Of a stretch of 5,567 nt of DNA, positions 1 to 5,501 are shown piece after piece. The notes under the pieces were generated by a model. The model was given only the letters and a program-made list of their open reading frames with translations. It was not told the DNA's origin and made no database searches. Numbering within the stretch: position 1 is the first letter of the stretch; each line of letters begins with the position of its first letter. Origin of the DNA: Planctomycetota bacterium. GTDB taxonomy: Bacteria; Planctomycetota; Phycisphaerae; UBA1845; UTPLA1. The translations under genes were made by a program, and so were the position numbers. The stretch lies in contig JAPULF010000286.1 of the NCBI GenBank assembly GCA_027295245.1, forward strand, positions 1 to 5,567, in the 5' to 3' direction.

Positions 1-181
1 GGATGATCGCTCTTCGGCCTTCGCGCAGAAGAGATTGTCGAGCGCCACACTCAGCAGCCCCACGAATAATCCGCACGCGCCGGCGGATCGGCAGATGTTG
101 CTTTCGTTTGGGGACGGGCGGTGAGTCGTGCGTCGGTGGGGGAGTAGGGGGACTGCGGGGCCGCCGTATTTCAGCGGACGT
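1..181. other. Left flank without a confident gene
   Basis: No complete gene can be supported here. The + strand frame beginning at base 2 is open from the window edge to a TGA at 122-124 and could be the last 40 codons of a gene entering from the left. The minus strand also has an open frame over the same bases, with a short hydrophobic stretch (GLFVGLLSVAL) encoded around 72-40, but it has no convincing start codon or ribosome-binding site. Third-position G/C content is similar in both frames, so it does not decide between them. A cluster of G runs lies at 110-113, 116-118, 138-142, 147-151 and 157-160. Confidence 0.4.
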
Positions 182-266
182 TCAGAGCCGCGACCGTAAG
201 GGAGCGGTTTCTCGAAGCGCAAGTCATTCACGCCCACTGACCGCTTCCTTACGGGCGCGGCTCTGA
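182..266. repeat. Long imperfect inverted repeat (REP-like palindrome)
   Basis: The arms 182-209 and 239-266 pair over 28 positions: 25 Watson-Crick pairs, two G-T wobbles (202/246 and 209/239) and one mismatch (193/255). They enclose a loop of 29 bases. The outer part reads AGAGCCGCG…CGCGGCTCT and the inner part CCGTAAGG…CCTTACGG. Translated in one frame it gives SRDRKGA…LRARL, a peptide pattern I recall from spurious annotated proteins in planctomycete genomes. That points to a dispersed, multi-copy intergenic palindrome rather than a one-off hairpin. It ends 59 bases before the carboxypeptidase start, so it may lie in that gene's leader or promoter zone. The palindrome is directly visible; the dispersed nature is from memory and cannot be checked here. 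It is not a terminator of the classic type, because no T run follows. Confidence 0.75.
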
Positions 267-313
267 TTAGACTGCGCGGCCTAGACGCGTTTTGATTCTG
301 CGATTCTTTCATT

Positions 314-318
314 GAGGG
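314..318 (+). promoter_or_regulatory. Ribosome-binding site of the M32 carboxypeptidase
   Basis: GAGGG lies 7 bases before the ATG at 326 and fixes that start. An ATG at 319 in another frame closes after five codons (TGA at 334-336) and is not competitive. Confidence 0.6.
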
Positions 319-325
319 ATGCTGG

Positions 326-1819
326 ATGCCGGGTGACTACGACACGCTTATCGAACTGGTGCGGGAAACGCAGACGCTGGCCTCCGTTCAGGAGTTGTTG
401 GACTGGGACCAGGAGACGTATATGCCGCCCAACGGGGTGACCGCCCGGGCGGAGCAGCTCGCGACCCTTGCCAAGACCACACACGACCGGCAGACCGATC
501 CGCGGATCGGAGAGTTGCTCGACAAGATCGACGGCACGTTGAACGATCCGTTGCAGGCGGCAAATCTCCGCGAGACGCGGCGGGACTACGATCGGGCCGT
601 CAAGATCCCGTCCGACCTGATCGCCCGGATCGCCAAGGCCGGCTCGCACGCCCAGAAGGCCTGGGCCAAGGCCCGCGAGCAGTCGGCCTTCTCCAAATTC
701 GAGCCGCATCTGGTCAAGCTTCTCGATCTGAAGCGCGAGGTCGCCGAACTGATCGGATACGAAGGCGAGCCGTATGACGCCTTGCTCGACGAATTCGAGC
801 CGGGCGAGCGGGCCGAAACGGTCGCGAAGGTGTTTGCCGAACTGCGCGGGCCGCTTTCGGAGTTCGTTCGACAGATCGCCGAAGCCTCGACGCGTCCTGA
901 CGAATCGATCGTTCGCCGCGAGTTTCCGCGGCCCGCCCAGGAGGCCTTCGCACGGAAGCTTGCCGAGGCCGTCGGCTTTGATTTCGAGTCCGGGCGGATC
1001 GACGTTTCGACGCACCCGTTTTGCTCCGGGGCGACGCCGAGCGACGTTCGACTGACCACCCGCTACAACGAGCGTCACTTTTCGCCGGCGATCTTCGGCG
1101 TGCTGCACGAAACAGGCCACGGTCTATATCAGCAGGGGCTGGACTCGGCCCACATGTTCACGCCGATGGGCTCGGCCGTATCGCTCGGGATCCACGAGTC
1201 GCAGTCGAGGCTTTGGGAGAACATGGTGGGGCGCAGCAGGGCGTTTTGGGAGCACTTCTACCCCGACTGTCGGGCCGCGTTTCCGGCCGCCTTGGGCGAC
1301 GTTTCGCTCGACCGCTTCGTCGGGGCGATCAACGCGGTGCAGCCCTCGCTCATCCGCGTGGAGGCGGACGAAGTCACCTACAACCTGCACATCATCCTCC
1401 GCTTCGAGTTGGAACGGGCCATGGTGTCGGGCAAGCTGGCCGTTCGCGACATTCCCGACGCCTGGAACGCGAAGATGCAGGAGGTCCTCGGCATCACGCC
1501 CGCCAACGACGCCGACGGCTGCCTCCAGGACATCCACTGGTCCTTCGGGGCGTTCGGTTATTTCCCGACCTATGCCCTGGGCAACCTCTACGCCGCACAG
1601 TTCTACGCCGCCGCCCAGCGCGACCTCGGCGATCTCACCGATCAGATACGACGCGGTAACTTCAAGAACCTGCTCGATTGGTTGCGGGTGAACATTCACC
1701 GACACGGTCAACGCTACCGGGCCGCCGAACTCGTCGAGCGGGTCACCGGCAAGCCGCTTTCCACGGGCCCCTTTCTCTCTTATCTCCGCGACAAGTTCGC
1801 CCCGATCTACGGCCTGTAG
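326..1819 (+). CDS. M32 family metallocarboxypeptidase (carboxypeptidase Taq type)
   Basis: This is a complete 497-residue zinc carboxypeptidase, expected to remove C-terminal amino acids from peptides in the cytosol; no signal peptide or membrane segment is present. All motifs that define family M32 are visible in order: HPF (230-232), DVRLT (240-244), the zinc site HETGH (261-265), HESQSR (290-295) with the third ligand Glu291, IRVEAD (343-348) and GCLQDIHW (398-405). The spacing of first His to ligand Glu (30 residues) matches the His269/Glu299 spacing I recall for the Pyrococcus furiosus enzyme. His261 and His265 should bind metal and Glu262 should act as the catalytic base. The length is normal for the family (about 500) and the frame is intact. 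The ATG at 326 is preceded by GAGGG. It appears monocistronic: a 314-base gap separates it from the next gene. The physiological substrate is unknown, and general peptide recycling is the usual inference. The family call is very secure. Confidence 0.97.
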   Translation: MPGDYDTLIELVRETQTLASVQELLDWDQETYMPPNGVTARAEQLATLAKTTHDRQTDPRIGELLDKIDGTLNDPLQAANLRETRRDYDRAVKIPSDLIARIAKAGSHAQKAWAKAREQSAFSKFEPHLVKLLDLKREVAELIGYEGEPYDALLDEFEPGERAETVAKVFAELRGPLSEFVRQIAEASTRPDESIVRREFPRPAQEAFARKLAEAVGFDFESGRIDVSTHPFCSGATPSDVRLTTRYNERHFSPAIFGVLHETGHGLYQQGLDSAHMFTPMGSAVSLGIHESQSRLWENMVGRSRAFWEHFYPDCRAAFPAALGDVSLDRFVGAINAVQPSLIRVEADEVTYNLHIILRFELERAMVSGKLAVRDIPDAWNAKMQEVLGITPANDADGCLQDIHWSFGAFGYFPTYALGNLYAAQFYAAAQRDLGDLTDQIRRGNFKNLLDWLRVNIHRHGQRYRAAELVERVTGKPLSTGPFLSYLRDKFAPIYGL

Positions 1820-1838
1820 CGTGCGGACACACGCGACT

Positions 1839-1861
1839 GCCGGACGGGGGACATCCCCGGC
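1839..1861 (+). terminator. Candidate hairpin downstream of the carboxypeptidase gene
   Basis: GCCGG (1839-1843) pairs with CCGGC (1857-1861). Two more G-C pairs form inside (1846-1847 with 1855-1856) after a two-base bulge, leaving a seven-base loop. It begins 20 bases after the stop codon, where a terminator would be expected, but no T tract follows. An intrinsic terminator of the standard kind is therefore not shown; it may only stabilise the mRNA 3' end. GC-rich DNA produces such short stems by chance. Confidence 0.25.
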
Positions 1862-1954
1862 GCGCCGCGAGTGCGAAACGGATCGAGCGGATCGCAACTA
1901 TCGGTCGTTTCGACGAATCCAGCGTCCGAATTCGGCATCGATCTTCGCGAGTTC

Positions 1955-1983
1955 GAGACATAACATAAACGAGGGGTCATAAT
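1955..1983 (+). promoter_or_regulatory. Possible sigma-70-like promoter for the ABC exporter unit
   Basis: A short AT-rich patch stands out in the GC-rich gap between the carboxypeptidase and the ABC genes. It holds CATAAT (1978-1983, five of six matches to the consensus -10) and GAGACA (1955-1960, four of six matches to the -35) with a 17-base spacer. Transcription from it would give a leader of roughly 140 bases that includes the palindrome at 2069-2085. The rest of 1820-2133 holds the hairpin at 1839-1861 and a seven-base direct repeat CGGATCG (1879-1885 and 1888-1894). I see no gene in it. Confidence 0.25.
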
Positions 1984-2068
1984 CACGACGGAAGCATCTA
2001 GCACGGCGAGTGGCCGGACTACAGCGTTTCACGGTCGAGGGTGGCGCCGCCATCCCGGCGGTGTTCCA

Positions 2069-2085
2069 ACGGGCAGGACGCCCGT
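2069..2085. repeat. Short palindromic element, probably a dispersed intergenic repeat
   Basis: ACGGGC (2069-2074) and GCCCGT (2080-2085) form a perfect six-base-pair stem around the loop AGGAC. The surrounding bases translate to SNGQDARAAD in the frame of the downstream ATPase. I recall NGQDARA-type peptides as spurious translations of a repeat scattered through planctomycete and related genomes, so I read this as a copy of such a repeat and not as protein-coding DNA. It sits 48 bases before the ATPase start at 2134 and would be in its leader. The hairpin is seen directly; the multi-copy nature is inference. Confidence 0.5.
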
Positions 2086-2133
2086 GCCGCGGATTCAAGC
2101 GCGAATTGCAATAGACTCGGGGCGAATACGCGA

Positions 2134-2898
2134 ATGTCGATACGAATACAAGGCGTGACCAAGTGCTACGGCCGGATGCGTGCCGTCGATAACATCTCGC
2201 TGGAGGTCGAGCCCGGCACGGTGTTCGCGTTTCTGGGCCCCAACGGCGCCGGCAAGACGACGACCATCAAGATGCTCGCCGGACTCCTGACCCCGGACTC
2301 GGGAAGCATCGAGGTCTGCGGCCTACCCATGTCGGGCGACGCCGTCGAGGCCAAGTCGCGAATCGCGTACGTGCCGGATCAGCCGTTTCTGTATGACAAG
2401 CTCTCCGCCCGCGAGTTCCTGCGTTTCGTGGGGCAGATGTACTCCCTGGACAACGAACGAATCGAAGAACGGTCGCGGCACTACATGCGCCGCCTGGCAA
2501 TCGAGGGTTTTGCCGATCAGTTGATCGAAGGCTATTCGCACGGCATGAAACAAAAGACCGTGCTGGCCGCGGCGATGTTGCACGAGCCGGACGTTCTGAT
2601 CGTGGACGAGCCGATGGTCGGGCTCGATCCGGCCGGAATGCGAATCGTCAAGGGACTGTTTCGCGATTGGGCGGACTCCGGGCGCGCCGTCTTCATGTCC
2701 ACGCACACGCTCGACATGGCCGAGGCGATCGCCGACCACATCGCAATAATCAATCAAGGCCAAATCGTGGCCTGCGGCACCCTCAACGACCTCAAAACCC
2801 GGGCAGCCCGCGAGCATCGGCTGGAAGACATATTCCTTGATCTGACGACCGAGCCCGAGGAGCCTCCCGAGACGGACGAATTGGCAATGGCGCGATAG
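2134..2898 (+). CDS. ABC exporter ATP-binding protein
   Basis: This is a 254-residue nucleotide-binding subunit that should hydrolyse ATP at the inner face of the membrane to drive the permease encoded next to it. Motifs: Walker A GPNGAGKT (35-42), Q-loop Gln83 in PDQPFLYD, signature YSHGMKQK (134-141), Walker B LIVDEP (155-160) with catalytic Glu159, D-loop GLDP (163-166) and switch His191. The C-terminal LEDIFLDLT (about 228-236) is typical of ATPases that partner ABC-2-like exporter permeases. The SHGMKQ signature departs from classical LSGGQ but is usual in this subgroup. The frame is open upstream to a GTG at 2041, but that extra stretch reads through the palindrome at 2069-2085 and has no homologous look, so I start at the ATG 2134, where MSIRIQGVTKCYG begins the normal fold. 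No strong ribosome-binding site precedes it; the GGGG at 2119-2122 is 11 bases away. The substrate is not predictable. Confidence 0.95.
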   Translation: MSIRIQGVTKCYGRMRAVDNISLEVEPGTVFAFLGPNGAGKTTTIKMLAGLLTPDSGSIEVCGLPMSGDAVEAKSRIAYVPDQPFLYDKLSAREFLRFVGQMYSLDNERIEERSRHYMRRLAIEGFADQLIEGYSHGMKQKTVLAAAMLHEPDVLIVDEPMVGLDPAGMRIVKGLFRDWADSGRAVFMSTHTLDMAEAIADHIAIINQGQIVACGTLNDLKTRAAREHRLEDIFLDLTTEPEEPPETDELAMAR

Positions 2899-2911
2899 CG
2901 GGGCCAAACCC

Positions 2912-4630
2912 TTGGGACACACAACATCAACCACCGCCCCCGTTGCCACCGCGGACTTCGCCGCGCCCGGTTTCGGGCTGCTGCTGCGCCTCAAACTGAC
3001 ACTGCTTCGCAATCGCATCGGTCAGTTGGTGAACCAATCCCCGATCAAGCTGCTCCTCGTGGTGGTGTTCATGACCACGATCTGGTGCTCTCTCTATTTC
3101 GTGTTCGACCTGGTCTTCCGTCACATGAGAAAGTGGGAACACCAATCGTCCGTGGCGATTCCTTACGTGTTTCACATCTTTTTCGTCGCCATGTCTTTCC
3201 TGCTGGCGTTCTCGACGGCGGTCCTGATATACGGCGCCCTGTTCGGCCGGGCGGAGCCCTCGTTTCTTCTGGCCGCACCGAATCGAAGCCGCAACGTGGT
3301 GGCGGTCATGTTTCTCGAAGCCATGTTCTTCGCGAGCTGGTCGCTTGTTCTGCTGGGCATGCCCCTGATGTTGGCGATCGGCCAGTCACAGGGTCACGGG
3401 TTTTGGTTTTACGCGACGTTCTTGCTGACCTTTCTGGCGTTCGTGCCCATACCGTCCGCGCTGGGCATGTGCGTGGCATGGGCGGTTGCGATGTGGATTC
3501 CGCGTTCCGCGAAGAAGGCCACCTTTCTGGCGGGGGGGATCTCCCTGTTCGCCGCGGTGCTTTGGTGGGGCCGGCTGTGGATCGGCAGGTCCGATGATGC
3601 CGCCGAGTGGCTGCGGCGATTCATGACGGAGATGGAGATTCTCCGTCCCGCGCTGTTGCCGTCGACGTGGGTCACCCATGCGATCAAGTATTCCATGGAG
3701 GGAAAGACCGCCGATGCGCTGTTCTACCTCGGGGTAACGCTCAGCACCGCCCTGTTCTTCAGTTGGGTCGCCATCAATATCGTCGGCCGCGGACTCTTCA
3801 CCGCGTTCGGCCGGGCCCATGCGATCCCGGTCCGGGCGTCGGCGTCCAACGGTCGGGCGTCCCGCTGGCTGACGGACGCGCTGTTCTTTTACCGGCCCGC
3901 CAAGGTCCGGGCCCTGATTCTCAAGGATGTCCGAACATTTCTGCGCGATCCGATTCAGTGGGCCCAACTCGTCATCTTGTTCGGGCTGTTGTCGCTCTAC
4001 CTCGCCTACCTGCCTCGTACCCGGCCGGACGGGTTCAGTCTTCAATGGAAGGCGTTGATCAGCTTTTTGAACTACGGCGCCGTCACGTTGATTCTTTCGA
4101 CGTTTACGAGCCGCTTCGTCTTTCCCATGATCTCGATCGAGGGGCGGCAGATGTGGCTGGTCGGATTGTGGCCCCTGTCGCGGGCCAAGGTCATGTGGGC
4201 CAAGTTCGATTTCGCCCTGACCATCACGGCATTTGCCGCCCTCAGCGTCACCTGGCTGTCCATTCGGGCGCTGAATCTGCCATGGGGTCTCGCGATGATA
4301 CAGGCCGGCGGAACACTGTCGGCCTGCGTCGGCTTGTGTGGATTGGCCGTCGGGCTCGGGGCCCGCATCCCCAGCTACCGGGAGGCCAACACGGGACGAA
4401 TCGCCTCCGGTCTGGGCGGGACCGTCAACCTGATGGCATCGATCGGATTGGTCGCTGCGACCGTCGCGTTGATGGGACTCATCTGCTCGCACATGGCCGG
4501 AACCGAAACGCTGCACCGGCTCGATCGCACCGTGATGTTGCTTTACGCGGGGCAGATCGTCCTTGGAATCGGCGTGGCCGTCGCCGCCATGCAAATAGGC
4601 GTAAGGTCGTTCAAGACCGCCGAGTTCTGA
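2912..4630 (+). CDS. Multi-spanning ABC exporter permease (ABC-2-like, ABC_tran_2-type)
   Basis: This 572-residue integral membrane protein is expected to be the transmembrane partner of the ATPase, whose stop lies 13 bases upstream. About 12 hydrophobic segments are visible, near residues 46-69, 80-110, 129-158, 165-195, 203-225, 267-292, 350-368, 381-407, 433-453, 459-483, 507-531 and 540-567. They form two halves joined by a polar stretch (about 293-348). The second half opens with KDVRTFLRDPIQWAQL (about 339-354), and later comes EGRQMWLVGLWPLSRAKVMWAKF (about 409-431, shown here only as a landmark). Such a layout resembles the putative ABC exporter family I know as Pfam ABC_tran_2. The length suggests a fused double-size permease, so one gene may replace two usual half-permeases. 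The frame has no ATG or GTG between an upstream TGA (2843-2845) and the TTG at 2912; the first later ATG is codon 54, inside the first membrane segment. TTG is therefore the best start, probably translated by coupling to the ATPase gene. The exported substrate is unknown. Confidence 0.9.
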   Translation: MGHTTSTTAPVATADFAAPGFGLLLRLKLTLLRNRIGQLVNQSPIKLLLVVVFMTTIWCSLYFVFDLVFRHMRKWEHQSSVAIPYVFHIFFVAMSFLLAFSTAVLIYGALFGRAEPSFLLAAPNRSRNVVAVMFLEAMFFASWSLVLLGMPLMLAIGQSQGHGFWFYATFLLTFLAFVPIPSALGMCVAWAVAMWIPRSAKKATFLAGGISLFAAVLWWGRLWIGRSDDAAEWLRRFMTEMEILRPALLPSTWVTHAIKYSMEGKTADALFYLGVTLSTALFFSWVAINIVGRGLFTAFGRAHAIPVRASASNGRASRWLTDALFFYRPAKVRALILKDVRTFLRDPIQWAQLVILFGLLSLYLAYLPRTRPDGFSLQWKALISFLNYGAVTLILSTFTSRFVFPMISIEGRQMWLVGLWPLSRAKVMWAKFDFALTITAFAALSVTWLSIRALNLPWGLAMIQAGGTLSACVGLCGLAVGLGARIPSYREANTGRIASGLGGTVNLMASIGLVAATVALMGLICSHMAGTETLHRLDRTVMLLYAGQIVLGIGVAVAAMQIGVRSFKTAEF

Positions 4631-4650
4631 AACCCGTCCGACCGGAAACG

Positions 4651-4673
4651 AGAATCGCGTTGCCGCGACTTCT
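4651..4673. terminator. Hairpin between two convergent genes
   Basis: AGAATCGCG (4651-4659) pairs with CGCGA-TTCT (4664-4668 and 4670-4673) over nine base pairs, with one bulged C at 4669 and a TTGC loop. It lies between the permease stop (4630) and the stop of the opposing gene (4672-4674), which it overlaps. Such a site could end transcription from both sides, but neither side has a T tract, so an intrinsic terminator is not established. It is the only structure I see in this 41-base gap. Confidence 0.3.
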
Positions 4674-5247
4674 ACTCGGCCTTCCACACCTCCGAGCCGC
4701 CCCTGCGGACGACGCGGAACAGGGGGACTTCCTTGAACACGCTGGCGACCAATTCAATGCCGGCCCCGGAAGAGTTGACAATCAAGGCTGTCATCGCGCC
4801 AAAGGTCGACAAGTCGAACTTGACGCGGGACGCTCCACCGCTGTCCTTGAGGAGCAGTTGTATTCGGCTGCTTCCGCCAGCCCCGACCGAGTTCTCGGAC
4901 AGCACGATCCGGTCGTTGCCGCTGCTGTCGGAAAACTCCAGCCCCGTGGCCCGATCGGCCGCGAACAGGCGGACCCGGCTCTTGCCCGATCTATCGAAGA
5001 GCGACAAGGTGACCTTCTTGCCCATCTCCCGATCGTCTCCGGAACTCAACTCGGCCAGCACCGTGCCGTCATTGTCGATGAGTTGGATCTTGTGGGCCTT
5101 GACGATCTTTTTCTTCTTTTTTTTCTTCGATTGACTATCTTGAGCCATCGCCGATTGCGGCGTCGTCAGCCACGGCACGACCGCGCCTCCGACAAACCCC
5201 GAGACCGCCGCCACCGCAAGCACGAAACCGAATCGCGTTTTTGACAT
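4672..5247 (-). CDS. Exported or membrane-anchored protein of degenerate strand-turn-strand repeats
   Basis: I do not recognise a named family. The 191-residue protein starts with MSKTRFGF and a hydrophobic stretch (about 6-27), then a possible signal-peptidase site after AMA (33-35). It is therefore exported, or held in the membrane if not cleaved. A run of seven lysines (41-47) follows. From residue 53 on, about six degenerate units recur every 22-27 residues, each an alternating hydrophobic strand, a turn with D/S/N-x-G, and another strand: 53-68, 78-96, 102-117, 128-147, 152-168 and 176-189, with turn glycines near 61, 88, 110, 137, 161 and 183. I infer an all-beta, possibly stacked-hairpin domain outside the cytoplasm. 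No catalytic motif or cysteine is present. The ATG at 5247 has a good ribosome-binding site. It is convergent with the ABC permease and shares no operon with it. The gene looks real by codon bias, signal peptide and repeat pattern; its function is unknown. Confidence 0.85.
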   Translation of the reverse strand: MSKTRFGFVLAVAAVSGFVGGAVVPWLTTPQSAMAQDSQSKKKKKKKIVKAHKIQLIDNDGTVLAELSSGDDREMGKKVTLSLFDRSGKSRVRLFAADRATGLEFSDSSGNDRIVLSENSVGAGGSSRIQLLLKDSGGASRVKFDLSTFGAMTALIVNSSGAGIELVASVFKEVPLFRVVRRGGSEVWKAE

Positions 5248-5254
5248 CCCTCAT

Positions 5255-5259
5255 CTCCT
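5255..5259 (-). promoter_or_regulatory. Ribosome-binding site of the repeat protein
   Basis: On the minus strand AGGAG lies 7 bases before the ATG at 5247-5245. It is the best Shine-Dalgarno sequence in the window and fixes this start. Confidence 0.75.
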
Positions 5260-5501
5260 GGTTGTTCCGAACAAATCCTCGAGCGCACCGCCCTGTGTTA
5301 GGGTTCGGCCGTGCCCGACGTTCACAGGCATCGGACCCGAGCATCATAACGGGCGTTTGGGCCGAACGGACCGTCAAAGGCCAGGTTTGTCAGGCTGCCC
5401 CGACAAGGGCCGATTCCAGGCCGTGGATCGTCGTCCCGGTAAGGGTGAGTTGGGTGTGCCGGTCCGCAGCCCCGCGGGTCGCCAATCGCGGGGGCACGAA
5501 A
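5260..5501. other. Intergenic upstream region with hairpins
   Basis: I see no convincing complete gene here. The region probably carries the promoter of the minus-strand repeat protein. A minus-strand TATGAT (5348-5343) resembles a -10 box, but the only good -35-like box (TTGACG, 5377-5372) is 23 bases away, too far for a standard promoter. A bulged stem forms between 5379-5391 and 5402-5411: GGCC pairs with GGCC, then TTTGTC with GACAAG, with AGG bulged at 5383-5385. A + strand frame stays open from at least 5295 to the window edge, but its first ATG is at 5502. Confidence 0.4.
5470..5493 (+). promoter_or_regulatory. Hairpin overlapping a possible ribosome-binding site
   Basis: CCCCGCG (5470-5476) and CGCGGGG (5487-5493) form a perfect seven-pair GC stem with a ten-base loop. 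The 3' arm contains most of the G run 5490-5494, the only Shine-Dalgarno-like sequence before the ATG at 5502 (7 bases away). If that ATG is used, the stem would hide the ribosome-binding site. The pairing is certain; the role depends on the edge gene being real. Confidence 0.3.

Noticed and set aside
3..266. Open + strand frame of 87 codons at the left edge
   Set aside because: The arginine-rich translation reads straight through the long palindrome and ends in its right arm. It has no ribosome-binding site or domain pattern and is a repeat-derived spurious frame.
1879..1894. Direct repeat CGGATCG twice with a nine-base period as an operator
   Set aside because: Only two short copies exist, in a sequence where GATCG-like words are common. 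It is not distinguishable from chance.
281..1897. Two minus-strand frames (281-1120 and 1124-1897) opposite the carboxypeptidase
   Set aside because: They are fully explained as antisense shadows of the M32 gene, which has every family motif on the + strand.
3386..4687. Long minus-strand frame (433 codons) opposite the permease
   Set aside because: It lies antisense to a gene with clear membrane segments; the polar, low-complexity translation (many G, Q, R, D, P) is a shadow of third-position G/C bias.
5107..5127. T-rich tract on the + strand as a terminator
   Set aside because: It has no GC-rich hairpin directly before it, and it is explained as the lysine codons of the minus-strand gene.
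3607..5244. Very long + strand frame (545 codons) over the permease and the repeat-protein gene
   Set aside because: It covers both real genes in a shifted or antisense frame. Its translation is rich in Arg, Gly, Pro and His with no membrane or domain pattern, as expected for a shadow in GC-rich coding DNA.
5343..5377. Minus-strand TATGAT and TTGACG as a promoter for the repeat protein
   Set aside because: Each box is good by itself, but the 23-base spacer is outside the usual 16-18 range, so the pair is not supported.
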